The notes beneath the pieces are model-generated. The model had not been told where the DNA came from and made no database searches. It saw nothing but the letters and a program-made list of their open reading frames with translations. The translations under genes were made by a program, and so were the position numbers. A stretch of DNA of 62,838 nucleotides from Micromonospora phytophila (GTDB taxonomy: Bacteria; Actinomycetota; Actinomycetes; Mycobacteriales; Micromonosporaceae): contig NZ_JAMOKF010000008.1 in the NCBI RefSeq assembly GCF_023656545.1, forward strand, positions 1 through 62,838. The letters are read 5' to 3'. This document shows, piece by piece, positions 50,962-58,944 of the stretch (positions are counted from its first letter, which is position 1; each line of letters starts with the position of its first letter).

Positions 50962-51885
50962 CTACTCGCCGAGGCGGTTCCCGAGACGTGATCCTGGCTC
51001 CTCACCGTAGAGGAGTTCCAGAACCCACAAGGTCTCAAGCGGGTCGATGGGGTCACGCAGGGCGCGCAGGACGACCGGGTGGTCGCATCCGGCGGTTGTC
51101 AACTGATCGGCCAGTTCGACGGGATCTAGGTTCTCTCCGGTAGAGGTCTTGGTCCGGAGAGCGGGCACCGACCGCCAGCCGGGGTCGACGGTCGCGCGGT
51201 AGGCGGCCACCACGTCGTTCATGAACGCTGCCCACTGCAGGAACGGAAACTCCACACTGCCTGGACTGCGGATGGTAAGTGGATCCCACCCATCCTCCTC
51301 GGCTTCCGCGAGAGCCCAGCCCTCTGCGGTGGAGATCCACCGGTAACCCGATCCTGGCTCACGGCAATCCCAGTGATCGAGCTGATACGCCAGTCGCTCC
51401 TGCAAGGTGGGGCCGAACCGCGGCTCTGGCAACAACGGCCCTTCACTGAGCAGGTTCAGCGCGACAGCGAGCATCGGCCGGGCAAAGCGGATCTCCTCGT
51501 CGGTGGTCAGCGGTGTGAAGCGCGACAACAGCGCAAGCAACGGACCCGGATGCCGTAACTGCACGTCGCGCAGGGCTGCGAGCCGGGCGATGTACTCCAG
51601 CTCGACCCATCGGAAGGTCCAGGGGAGAAACTGGGCGCAGTCGTCGTCGTAGCCCAGTTCGGGCAGCAGCTCATCGCCTTGACGAAGGAAGAGCGTCATC
51701 AGGTTCGGGTTCTGCAGCATCCGAACCTCCAACGACATCTCACCAGCAGTCAGGAGCACAAGCTCCGTAACAAGTTCGGGCGGATCATCATCAAAGTCCT
51801 CCCAGGGCCGGTCGAGATAGCCGTCCCAGAACCCGTAGTCCAGCACGACCCGCCGGATCAGATCACGACTCGCGGAAACCACCAC
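50962..51885 (-). CDS. Hypothetical protein
   Basis: 307 residues from GTG at 51885. Largely helical and acidic: RRVVLDYGFWDGYLDRPWED, LVTELVLLTAGEMSLEVRML, LPWTFRWVELEYIARLAALR, FARPMLAVALNLLSEGPLLP and FPFLQWAAFMNDVVAAYRAT. No membrane helix, signal peptide or catalytic motif is evident, and no family is recognised. It is the last gene before the conjugative module and is separated from it by dispersed-repeat copy 30. Confidence 0.6.
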   Translation of the reverse strand: MVVSASRDLIRRVVLDYGFWDGYLDRPWEDFDDDPPELVTELVLLTAGEMSLEVRMLQNPNLMTLFLRQGDELLPELGYDDDCAQFLPWTFRWVELEYIARLAALRDVQLRHPGPLLALLSRFTPLTTDEEIRFARPMLAVALNLLSEGPLLPEPRFGPTLQERLAYQLDHWDCREPGSGYRWISTAEGWALAEAEEDGWDPLTIRSPGSVEFPFLQWAAFMNDVVAAYRATVDPGWRSVPALRTKTSTGENLDPVELADQLTTAGCDHPVVLRALRDPIDPLETLWVLELLYGEEPGSRLGNRLGE

Positions 51886-51933
51886 AAAGTGATCTTTGCC
51901 GGACCGGCGACGGATGTCGAGCGGCCAGCGCCA

Positions 51934-51961
51934 CTATCCGGATCTAGCCGCGATCCGCTCG
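51934..51961 (+). repeat. Dispersed intergenic repeat, copy 30 (rightmost)
   Basis: CTATCCGGATCTAGCCGCGA followed by TCCGCTCG. No further copy was seen to the right, where the conjugative module begins. Confidence 0.75.
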
Positions 51962-52014
51962 CCCGAGGACGGCAGATGGAACACGAAGCGGGATCGAGGT
52001 GGGATCCGACGCTG

Positions 52015-53034
52015 TTACAGCACAACCCGCCTGATGGCGGCGATCTGGCTGGACCAGCTGCTCAGCCGCGAGATCTTGACCATGTCGCCGGTTCTTGGTG
52101 CCTGGATGATCAATCCCTGCCCAATGTACATGCCGACGTGGCGTGGGTTGGTCATGGCGCCTTGGCTGCCGGGGACGAAGATGAGGTCGCCGGGCAGCAG
52201 GAGCGCCGGGTCGGGCACCGGCTTTCCGGCTTTGATCTGGTCGGTGGTGACGCGTGGGATGTCGATGCCGGCTGCTCGGTACGCCGACTGCATGAGCGAG
52301 GAGCAGTCGCATTGTTTGGCGGGGTCGCCGGAGTGCGGGTCGGTGCAGGAGCCGCCGAAGTAGTAGGGCGTGCCGACTTGGCCGACTGCCCAGAAGATGG
52401 CGGTCGCTACGGCGGGTGGGGTGTTGGCGGGTAACGCGAACCCGGCGGGGAGCGCGTCGAGGGCGTCGGTGGCGCAGTCGGCGGGGGTGCTGGTCAACTG
52501 CTCCACGAGGTGCAGGGCGTCGTCGGTCCACTTGGTGTAGGCGTCGGGGATGGCGGACACCTGGACGGCTTGTGCGGCCTGGGTGAGCGGCATCGTCTGC
52601 CAGCCGGGCACGGTCTGGAGCTTGTCGAAGAACGTGCCGGCCTGGTAGGCGGGCTCGGACAGTTGCGCGATGGTGCCCCAGCCTTGGCTGGGGCGTTGCT
52701 GGAAGACGCCGATGGAGTCGTGGTCGTTGTTCTCGCCGAGGTGGGGCAGGTTTCGTAGGCCGGATTCCTGCATGGCGGTGGCGACGGCGACGATCCAGCC
52801 CCAGCGGGGTACGCCTTTGGCGACCCCCACGTCGATGATCGTGGCGGCGGTGCTGAGTTGCTCGGTGTCCCATCGGCCCGTGTCGGGCGGCTGCCCGGAG
52901 GGACGTATGGCGGGCGCGGCGGCGATGGCGCACCCGCCGGGGCCGCCGCCGGCGACGGAGGACAGCAGCAGTAGGGGCAGGCCGAAGCAGGCGATGACGA
53001 CGACGGTAACGACGACGACGATGATCTTTGTCAT
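52015..53034 (-). CDS. Membrane-anchored transglycosylase-like and NlpC/P60 wall hydrolase (conjugation)
   Basis: 339 residues from ATG at 53034 with GAGAGG upstream. An N-terminal membrane anchor (IIVVVVTVVVIACFGLPLLL) is followed by a lysozyme-like part with the catalytic-type glutamate (AVATAMQESGLRNLPHLGEN, DHDSIGVFQQRPSQGWG). The C-terminal NlpC/P60 domain has the cysteine in QCDCSSLMQSAYRAAGID and the histidine in NPRHVGMYIGQGLIIQAP. Such two-domain enzymes open peptidoglycan for conjugative DNA transfer in Gram-positive elements (VirB1-like role). It is the last gene of the module. Confidence 0.88.
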   Translation of the reverse strand: MTKIIVVVVTVVVIACFGLPLLLLSSVAGGGPGGCAIAAAPAIRPSGQPPDTGRWDTEQLSTAATIIDVGVAKGVPRWGWIVAVATAMQESGLRNLPHLGENNDHDSIGVFQQRPSQGWGTIAQLSEPAYQAGTFFDKLQTVPGWQTMPLTQAAQAVQVSAIPDAYTKWTDDALHLVEQLTSTPADCATDALDALPAGFALPANTPPAVATAIFWAVGQVGTPYYFGGSCTDPHSGDPAKQCDCSSLMQSAYRAAGIDIPRVTTDQIKAGKPVPDPALLLPGDLIFVPGSQGAMTNPRHVGMYIGQGLIIQAPRTGDMVKISRLSSWSSQIAAIRRVVL

Positions 53035-53446
53035 GGTGATGACCTCTCGGGATAGCAAGAAAGGGCCGGTCTGCGTGCGGGTGCGCGGCCGGACGCCGCG
53101 ACGTGCGTTCTGAAGGCCGTTGAGAAGGGGGAGCAGCTCGGCGTGGGTCTCGCGGAGGAAGTCGGTGATCAGGGTGCTGGCCGTGAACAGCGGGTGGCCC
53201 ACGCCGACGCAGGTGGCGTAACGCCAGTCCCAGTGGCCGGGCTCCAAGCTGGGCACTTACCAGAGGGCCCCGGCGACGTCGAGGAACACGACGTTCGTTG
53301 ATCTGGGGTGCCAGCAGGGTCATGGGCTGGCTGGCGCAGGTGGCCAGGCAGTGGCAGTCGGGGTCGTTGTAGATCGAGCGAGGCCGGCCGTGGTGGATCG
53401 GGCGGTCGCAGGCGCGCTCGCAGGCGTTGCGGTAGGTGCGGTGCAT
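53035..53446 (-). pseudogene. Small Cys-rich element protein, decayed copy B
   Basis: ATG at 53446 (AAGGA upstream) starts HRTYRNACERACDRPIHHGR and DCHCLATCASQPMTLLAPQI. The frame then shifts to VVFLDVAGALW, followed by TAA and GTGCCCAGC, and continues WRYATCVGVGHPLFTASTLI-TDFLRETHAELLPLLNG. From there the frame is open straight into the NlpC/P60 gene without a stop. It is paralogous to the gene at 53.5-53.9 kb; both are broken near the same position. Confidence 0.6.
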
Positions 53447-53521
53447 AGATGTCTTCCTTGGTCGTGAAGCACGAAAAGGTCGTGGGTCGCCCGCCTGGGC
53501 GGCCCACCTCGAGCGGTCGCG

Positions 53522-53850
53522 TCAGTCGGTGGACGTGCCGAGGACGTTGGCGGCCTGGCGGAGCAGGTGCTCGATGACGAGGCTGGCGTCGTAGACGTCG
53601 GCGCGGGTGTCGTTCCTGGTGGCGTTGTCCCAGTCCCAGGTGCCGTTGGCCATGGCCGGACGTGCCACAGGTCGCCGCACTGGCCGAGGAACAGCGCGCG
53701 ACCCTGCTGATTGGCCAGCACGGTTATGGGCTGGGTGGCGCAGGTGATGGTGCAGGCGCAGCCGTGCTCGTTGTAGGTGGTGCGCGGCAGGCGGTGGTGA
53801 ATGATGCAGCGGCAGTTGCAGACCCTGCGCCACGGTGGCGTGTACGTCAC
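53522..53850 (-). pseudogene. Small Cys-rich element protein, copy A, frameshifted
   Basis: GTG at 53850 with GGAGGA eight bases upstream. The first frame gives CNCRCIIHHRLPRTTYNEHG, CACTITCATQPITVLANQQG and RALFLGQCGDLWHV. The next frame gives ANGTWDWDNATRNDTRADVY and DASLVIEHLLRQAANVLGTS, ending at 53522. One base missing near 53655 would explain it. Cysteine/histidine spacing suggests a zinc-binding N-terminal half and an acidic helical C-terminal half. Unknown element-borne family. Confidence 0.6.
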
Positions 53851-53950
53851 GGGTTCCTCCCCGAGGGGTGCATGCGCGTACGCCTCGGTCGCCGCCGGCG
53901 TAGGGGCGGCTTCCGAGACGTACGGGGTTGGGACGGGTGGTGTCAGGCCG

Positions 53951-54397
53951 TCATGGGTTCGACGGCGGGACGGTGGAGGTGCCGCGTGGTCCGAGGAGCA
54001 CGCTGTCCTGGATCTGGCGGGTTTCCTCGACGGTGAGCACGGAGGCCGGCAGCCGCAGTACGTGCTCGCACCAGGCGCGGTAGAGGCGGTGGGTCCCATC
54101 GATGAGCAGCGGGCCGGGCGGCGCTCCGTTGACGCTGATCTGCGCCACGATCAGCGGCTGGGTCAGGTCGGTGGTCATGGCGTAGCTCCGGTTGAGGGCG
54201 GTGCTGGTCGGGCCGATGAGGCTGGTTGCCCACGGGTTGGGGTTGCCGAGATGGGTAAGGCCGTACGCGGCGGCCCACGCCAGCACGTCCCGGGGCCGGG
54301 TGTCGCGGGGCGACGCTGCGATCAGCGCCTGCGCGGCGTCGATCGAGAACACCCACGGCCCGACGTGGAACCACTGGGGTAGTCCGGGTCTGGTCAC
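53951..54397 (-). CDS. Element-borne hypothetical protein
   Basis: 148 residues from GTG at 54397, overlapping the upstream gene's stop by four bases. VTRPGLPQWFHVGPWVFSID, RDVLAWAAAYGLTHLGNPNP, GPLLIDGTHRLYRAWCEHVL and VLTVEETRQIQDSVLLGPRG. The IDGTHRLYRA segment recalls the DGHHR-type motif of ParB/Srx nucleotide-binding folds, so a ParB-like role is possible but unproven. Part of the minus-strand conjugative module. Confidence 0.55.
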   Translation of the reverse strand: MTRPGLPQWFHVGPWVFSIDAAQALIAASPRDTRPRDVLAWAAAYGLTHLGNPNPWATSLIGPTSTALNRSYAMTTDLTQPLIVAQISVNGAPPGPLLIDGTHRLYRAWCEHVLRLPASVLTVEETRQIQDSVLLGPRGTSTVPPSNP

Positions 54398-54795
54398 TGG
54401 TGGTCCTTCGTCGCGGTGACGCGGGTGTAGATCGCGATGCAGCCCAGGATCAGCTCGTGTGACGGCAGGGCCAGCAGCCGTTGCCGCTTGTCGTCGCGGA
54501 GTCGGTCCCAGATAAGGACGGTGACGCTGGCCGACCACAGGTCGACGAGGACACCGTCAATCTTGGCGTGCTGCCGGTTCGCGACGATGCGCCGCAGCGT
54601 GCCGATGAGCGTGGGGTCTCCGGGTGGGTGGTGGGCGTCGTCGGGTCGTTGCGCTTCGGGGAGCAGGGTGTAGCAGTCCTCGCAGGTGGACTCGACGCGC
54701 GGCAGGTCTTCGGTCTCCCACCGCTGGACGTCGGCGGCGGGCAGGCCGCACACCGACTGTCGGAGGTCGCGGGGGTAACGGATGTGGCGGATCAT
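54394..54795 (-). CDS. Element-borne hypothetical protein
   Basis: 133 residues from ATG at 54795. An N-terminal half with two cysteine pairs (SVCGL; VESTCEDCYTLLPEAQ) resembling a small metal site is followed by a helical half (IGTLRRIVANRQHAKIDGVL, VTVLIWDRLRDDKRQRLLAL). No family is recognised. It is translationally coupled to the following gene (four-base overlap) and lies after the strong terminator of the DUF932 gene, so it probably has its own promoter in 54796-54867. Confidence 0.55.
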   Translation of the reverse strand: MIRHIRYPRDLRQSVCGLPAADVQRWETEDLPRVESTCEDCYTLLPEAQRPDDAHHPPGDPTLIGTLRRIVANRQHAKIDGVLVDLWSASVTVLIWDRLRDDKRQRLLALPSHELILGCIAIYTRVTATKDHQ

Positions 54796-54867
54796 CGACG
54801 GGACGTCTCGTCTGGTCCGCGCCGCCCGGTGCTCGGCGGTGCCATGGGTATGTCCGTTCCGTGTAGG

Positions 54868-54899
54868 CCGGGGCAGCGGTCGGTGGACCGCTGCCCCGG
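54868..54899 (-). terminator. Strong hairpin terminator of the DUF932 gene
   Basis: Perfect 14-bp stem CCGGGGCAGCGGTC / GACCGCTGCCCCGG with a four-base loop, 15 bases past the stop at 54915. Confidence 0.85.
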
Positions 54900-54914
54900 G
54901 GGTTCGAGGTGCGG

Positions 54915-55904
54915 TCAGACCTTCAGCAGGTCGAAGGCGGCTACCTTCAGCTCGCCGACGTTGCCGGTGAGCACCCGGTTGGCGCGGGCGATCTCGTTTT
55001 TGGCGGGTTGGTAGTGGTCGAGGTACTCGGTGATGGCCTGGTATCCGGCCCACCGGCTGCCGGCGATGTCTTTCTGGGTGTCGGCCTCGCGGATCAGGTA
55101 CTTCAGGGTGCCAAGCCGCTGCTTGGCGTTGTTGCGGGTTTGCTCGGAGGCGTTGTCCTTGACCAGCCACACCTGGCCGACGATCTTCTCGAACTCGCGC
55201 ATGGTCAGCTCGGTCTGGAGCATCCGCTCGGCGGCCTTCTCGAAGGTCTCCATGTACGTCCACATCAGTCCCAGCGCTTCGCGGGCCTGGCTGATCTGGG
55301 AGTTGACGTTGGAGGTGTGCCGGAACGTGTAGTGCCCGACCGAGTGGGCGAAGGCGGCGCGTTGCGTATTCGCGCACACGACCCGGATCGGGCTGGCGTC
55401 CACCCGCAGCGCGGCGGTGCCGTCGTGGGAGGTGGTGCCGATCAGGTAGAGGTCCAGGCGGTCCACGCCAGCGATCTCCATCGCCGTAGGCAGCTTCATC
55501 GTGACGAACACGCTCTTGCCGCGACGGAGGCTGCCGGCGGTCTCGAAGTGGGCGCCGCCCACCTGATCGACGAGGCGGTCGAGCATCTCGGCGCACTGCT
55601 CGTTCTGGACCACGGTGTAGTCGGTGCCGACGACGCCCAGGTACTCCGTCTGGCCGGTGACGGGGTTGCGGCGCACGGTCATCCGCTTGTCGTCGGCGGG
55701 GATCTGCACCTCGACTCCGTCGATGATGTCGATGCCGGCGGTGCGGATGGTGCGCACGCCCCAGTCGCCGAGCCGGGCGGCGGCCATGATCTCTTCGGCC
55801 TTCATCGTGTCCTGGGTGACGGTGCCCAGCTGGTGCCAGGCCGACAGGCGGGCGCTGGCGAAGGCGGTCGTTCCGTCAGCGAAGGTCTCGAGTTCGTGTG
55901 GCAC
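54915..55904 (-). CDS. DUF932 (phage/plasmid-like, TIGR03299) protein
   Basis: 329 residues from ATG at 55904 with AGGAGAAA upstream. WHQLGTVTQDTMKAEEIMAA, TEYLGVVGTDYTVVQNEQCA, AGSLRRGKSVFVTMKLP and IRVVCANTQRAAFAHSVGHY are the successive conserved blocks of the DUF932/TIGR03299 family carried by phages, plasmids and ICEs. The biochemical role is unknown. Flanked by strong hairpins on both sides, so it is transcribed as a single gene, probably at a high level. Confidence 0.9.
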   Translation of the reverse strand: MPHELETFADGTTAFASARLSAWHQLGTVTQDTMKAEEIMAAARLGDWGVRTIRTAGIDIIDGVEVQIPADDKRMTVRRNPVTGQTEYLGVVGTDYTVVQNEQCAEMLDRLVDQVGGAHFETAGSLRRGKSVFVTMKLPTAMEIAGVDRLDLYLIGTTSHDGTAALRVDASPIRVVCANTQRAAFAHSVGHYTFRHTSNVNSQISQAREALGLMWTYMETFEKAAERMLQTELTMREFEKIVGQVWLVKDNASEQTRNNAKQRLGTLKYLIREADTQKDIAGSRWAGYQAITEYLDHYQPAKNEIARANRVLTGNVGELKVAAFDLLKV

Positions 55905-55925
55905 GGGTTTCTCCTTTTGATGTGC

Positions 55926-55959
55926 CGCGGGGGGCCGAGCGCGCGCTCGGCCCCCCGCG
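55926..55959 (-). terminator. Strong hairpin terminator of the winged-helix gene
   Basis: Perfect 15-bp stem CGCGGGGGGCCGAGC / GCTCGGCCCCCCGCG with a GCGC loop, 20 bases past the stop at 55980. Confidence 0.85.
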
Positions 55960-55979
55960 ATGGATTGGGCTGGTGGGGG

Positions 55980-57338
55980 TCAGGACTGTTCGGCGTCGTT
56001 GTCGCCGTGCCCGGCGCTGCCCGCGCTGGCCTCGGCGGCGGGCTGGTCGGGCTGCGCCGGGTAGGCGAAGGTCAGCGGCGCGTCGGAGACCAGGACGATG
56101 CGGCCGGCGGCGGCGGCCTTGGTGCAGTTGTTGCGCACGGCCCCGGAGCTGACCGCGCGGGCGAGCTGCCCGCTGATCGCGGTGGCGATGTCCTGCGGGG
56201 TCATCGCGCGTCCCGGGTGGGCGGCCAGGATGTCGAGGGTTAGCTTCTCCAGCTCGCCCCGGCCGAACGGCTGGCTGCCGTCGGCGTTGATGCTCACGTC
56301 GCTGCGGCGGCTCGTGCTGCCGGTGATGCCGGGTGCACGCGGGGGTGTGCGGGTGGGCAGTGTGACGACGTGGGTGTCACCGTCCGGCCCGACGACGTGC
56401 AGGGTGCCGTCCGGTCGGATGAGGGGCAGCACCGCCGCCGTGGCGCTCGGCGTGTTCGCCAGGTGACGGATGACCTGGTGGCACAGCGGGCAGCGGGGCG
56501 GCTCCGGGTTCGGGTCGACCTCGCTGGCCTTGGTCGGGCCGGGGATCCACCGCTGCGGCAGGCCGGGCAGCCGGCGGGCGGCGTCGGCCTGCTCCATCGC
56601 GGTCAGCAGCCGGGAGGCGGTCGGGTGACTGATCCCGCTTTCTGCCACGATCACGTCGAGGGTCGCGCCGCTGTCGCCGTAGTCGGCCAGGACGCCCTTG
56701 ATGGCCATGACCTTGCGGTCACCCGGACGCGTCGGCTGCACAACTGTCCGACCCTCGTCCTGCCCCCTGTCCGCGCCCTTGTCGCTGTCGTCGTCGGCGG
56801 CGCCGGTCTCGTTTGCTGCGATGTCGGTCTCGCCGTCGCGGTCCTTCGAGGTCTCTGCGTCGTCGCTGCGGTTAAACGCGTCGCGGGGCTGAGCGGCCGG
56901 CTCGGCGTCAGCGGTTTCGTCCTGCTGGCTGACCCCGTCCTCCGCTTCATTGCCACCGTCGCCGTCCACCGCGTCGCCGGGGTTGTCGGCCGCCTCGCTG
57001 CCCGGCTCGTCGGCGGCGTTGTTGAGGCCCGGGTCGGCGAGGTCGGCCTCGTCCGCGCCGGTGGCGTGCTCGTCGCCGAGGCCGGCGTCGTCGGCAGCGG
57101 TGTCGGCGATCTCTGCTGGGGTTGCCAGCGTCCACCGGGTGGGCGTGCCCTCGGCCGGGTCGGCGTCGGTCTGCACCGCGACGATCACACCGGCGTCGGC
57201 CAGGGTCTTGATTGCTTTGTCGGTGGTCGACCGGGCCTTGCCGGCCTGGTCGGCCAATTCGTGGACGTTGCCGTGGCCGAGTTCGGTCAGGGCGTCGAGG
57301 ACGGCCTGCGTGGCAGGCGTCAGGGACAGGTGTTCCAT
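55980..57338 (-). CDS. Winged-helix protein with acidic linker (element regulator)
   Basis: 452 residues from ATG at 57338 with AAGGAGGG upstream. Residues 1-60: TPATQAVLDALTELGHGNVH with HELADQAGKARSTTDKAIKT, a winged helix. About 70-205 is an Asp/Glu/Ala-rich linker (GADEADLADPGLNNAADEPG). About 215-290: KGVLADYGDSGATLDVIVAE with SGISHPTASRLLTAME, a second HTH, then CPLCHQVIRH, a possible metal knuckle. The C-terminal part has another wHTH-like segment (RGELEKLTLDILAAHPGRAM). Probably a DNA-binding regulator or partition-like factor of the element. Confidence 0.7.
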   Translation of the reverse strand: MEHLSLTPATQAVLDALTELGHGNVHELADQAGKARSTTDKAIKTLADAGVIVAVQTDADPAEGTPTRWTLATPAEIADTAADDAGLGDEHATGADEADLADPGLNNAADEPGSEAADNPGDAVDGDGGNEAEDGVSQQDETADAEPAAQPRDAFNRSDDAETSKDRDGETDIAANETGAADDDSDKGADRGQDEGRTVVQPTRPGDRKVMAIKGVLADYGDSGATLDVIVAESGISHPTASRLLTAMEQADAARRLPGLPQRWIPGPTKASEVDPNPEPPRCPLCHQVIRHLANTPSATAAVLPLIRPDGTLHVVGPDGDTHVVTLPTRTPPRAPGITGSTSRRSDVSINADGSQPFGRGELEKLTLDILAAHPGRAMTPQDIATAISGQLARAVSSGAVRNNCTKAAAAGRIVLVSDAPLTFAYPAQPDQPAAEASAGSAGHGDNDAEQS

Positions 57339-57368
57339 GAGATCCCCTCCTTGGGAACTGGTGGGAGA

Positions 57369-57392
57369 GCCCGGCACGGTGTGGTGCCGGGC
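57369..57392 (-). terminator. Hairpin terminator upstream of the winged-helix gene
   Basis: GCCCGGCAC / GTGCCGGGC, perfect 9-bp stem with a six-base loop. It is 117 bases downstream of the minus-strand stop at 57510. Confidence 0.6.
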
Positions 57393-57509
57393 CGGTGGTG
57401 CGCCGGGTCGCGGGCAGCGGTCAGCGCGGCAGACGCGTGCAGCGGTGCGCCGCCGGGCGGTGTGCCACAGAGGTCCGGCCCGGTGGTCTTGGCGGTATGT
57501 GACGGTGCG

Positions 57510-58103
57510 TCAGTGATCGGAGGCGGCGGCCTCGTCGGCAGCGGCCTGCAGGATGTAGAGGCGGTCGGAGGTCGGGTCGCGGTAGATCCCGGCATCGGCG
57601 TGGGACAGCCGCAGCGGGTTGACGCTGCCGCGCGGGCGGAACCTGGCATCGGACGTGCCGACCGTGATGTGGATGGTGTGTCCGGCGAGGTTCTGGCTGC
57701 GGCAGGAGTCGGTGTGCGGCAGGACGACCAGGACGGTGTCGCCGGGGTTGACGTGGCGCCGCCGCACCGACCGGCCCGGGTTCGCCTCGGCGTACACGGC
57801 GCGGGCAGGGTCGTCGATGAGGGCGTCGATGCAGTTGCGGGCGTAGCGGTACTCGCGCGCCAGCTCCTGGATCGTCTCCAAGGGGCCGGCGAGGGTGCTG
57901 ACCGTTGCGGTCAGGTCGTCGTCGTTGATGAGCAGGGTGCGCAGCCGGTCCACTGCCAGCAGCAGCTCGGTGCGTGTGTGCCGCAGGGTGGCGGCGGCAT
58001 CAGGCAGGTGCGCGGCGGCGGGGATGGGGTCGGCGGCGTGCTGGTCGAGCGTGCGCCCGGTGGCCCGCGTGACCCACCGGCTGATCGTGTCGGGGTGCAG
58101 CAT
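57510..58103 (-). CDS. Element-borne hypothetical protein
   Basis: 197 residues from ATG at 58103 with GAGGG upstream. LHPDTISRWVTRATGRTLDQ at the start, a helical middle (LRHTRTELLLAVDRLRTLLI, LETIQELAREYRYARNCIDA), then a beta-rich end (VNPGDTVLVVLPHTDSCRSQ, GHTIHITVGTSDARFRPRGS). No family is recognised. It is 14 bases downstream of the preceding gene in the same direction, so the two share a transcript. Confidence 0.6.
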   Translation of the reverse strand: MLHPDTISRWVTRATGRTLDQHAADPIPAAAHLPDAAATLRHTRTELLLAVDRLRTLLINDDDLTATVSTLAGPLETIQELAREYRYARNCIDALIDDPARAVYAEANPGRSVRRRHVNPGDTVLVVLPHTDSCRSQNLAGHTIHITVGTSDARFRPRGSVNPLRLSHADAGIYRDPTSDRLYILQAAADEAAASDH

Positions 58104-58117
58104 GAGGTTTCCCTCGT

Positions 58118-58849
58118 TCAGCTGGTGAGGTGGGCGAGTTCGGCGGGGTCGAGCTGGTGGGGGGTGCGGTTGCGCCAAATGTCGGAGTGGCGCAGGTGCC
58201 ACCAGCGCAGCAGCGACCGGCAGGCCGGGGCGAGGTCGTCGCACGAGGGCAGCGGATACGCCATCGTGGGCGGAATCTGGTGATGCGGCGCGGCGATGTA
58301 CGCGGTGGGCTCCCACCCCTGGGCGGTCTCGGTGACCTCGCCGATGACCCGGTCGGGGTAGGGGATGTCGAAGGCGCTGGCGGCCTCGCTGTCGGGCACC
58401 ACCAGCCAGGTGTGTGCCTCGTTGCGGCGCAGGGTGGCCACACCGCGCGACGGGTCACCGGGGTACAGCAGGAGGTGCCGCTGGTCGCCGTCGCGGATTG
58501 GCCGGTGGTTGCGCCAGGCGCGGTAGGCGGCGACGAGCACGGCGCCGAGGACGATGTGTCGCTCCCGTGCGCCGAGCGTGTCGGTGAGGGCTTGGTGGTA
58601 GCCGGCGATGTGCAGGTCGGCGCGGGCGGCCAAGCCCTGTCGTGCCCTCTCGGCGAGTGCACCAGTGCGGGCGAGGGCCTCATCGAGTGTGGTGGTGCTG
58701 TCGGTGAACTCGCGGGCGGTCTTGTGCAGGACGCGGGCGAGGTCGCCGAGGGCGTCGAGGGTGGCCGTGTCGTGGCGCCAGAGGTGCTCGGGTAGGACGT
58801 CGTTGGTGTCGGCGGCGATGCGCCGCAGCGCCGGATCGGTCAGGAACAC
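58118..58849 (-). CDS. Element-borne hypothetical protein
   Basis: 243 residues from GTG at 58849 with GGAG upstream. VFLTDPALRRIAADTNDVLP, TLDALGDLARVLHKTAREFT, IVLGAVLVAAYRAWRNHRPI and LRRNEAHTWLVVPDSEAASA: helical N-terminal half, mixed C-terminal half ending in LLRWWHLRHSDIWRNRTPHQ. No catalytic motif or membrane helix is evident, and no family is recognised. First of a two-gene unit following the terminator-like hairpin at 58899. Confidence 0.6.
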   Translation of the reverse strand: MFLTDPALRRIAADTNDVLPEHLWRHDTATLDALGDLARVLHKTAREFTDSTTTLDEALARTGALAERARQGLAARADLHIAGYHQALTDTLGARERHIVLGAVLVAAYRAWRNHRPIRDGDQRHLLLYPGDPSRGVATLRRNEAHTWLVVPDSEAASAFDIPYPDRVIGEVTETAQGWEPTAYIAAPHHQIPPTMAYPLPSCDDLAPACRSLLRWWHLRHSDIWRNRTPHQLDPAELAHLTS

Positions 58850-58898
58850 GGGGGATCTCCTGTGCAAGTGGTCGGGTTGTGGGCATGGCGAAGGCCGA

Positions 58899-58915
58899 TC
58901 GCAGCGGGGCTGCGA
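58899..58915 (-). terminator. Short hairpin after the 58945 gene
   Basis: TCGCAGC-GGG-GCTGCGA, perfect 7-bp stem 30 bases past the minus-strand stop at 58945. Confidence 0.5.
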
Positions 58916-58944
58916 CCGGTCCTTGGTGTGGTCAGGTGTGGTGG

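Noticed and set aside
696..51961. CRISPR array
   Set aside because: The repeats are dispersed between genes at kilobase distances with no regular spacers, and no cas gene is present.
696..51961. Canonical integron cassette array with attC sites
   Set aside because: Layout is similar, but the cores lack the GTTRRRY/RYYYAAC pair, genes lie in both orientations and no integron integrase is in the window; kept only as an analogy.
696..51961. Repeats as ordinary transcription terminators
   Set aside because: They also occur in divergent gaps (3727, 19993, 27481, 31377) and keep one orientation regardless of gene direction.
53320..54099. Minus-strand frame rich in Thr, Pro and Ala spanning two small genes
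   Set aside because: Low-complexity continuation of the frameshifted copy A; no start signal and no domain.
56370..58283. 637-codon + strand frame opposite element genes
   Set aside because: Gly/Val/Arg-rich antisense shadow; the minus-strand frames have ribosome-binding sites, terminators and consistent operon order.
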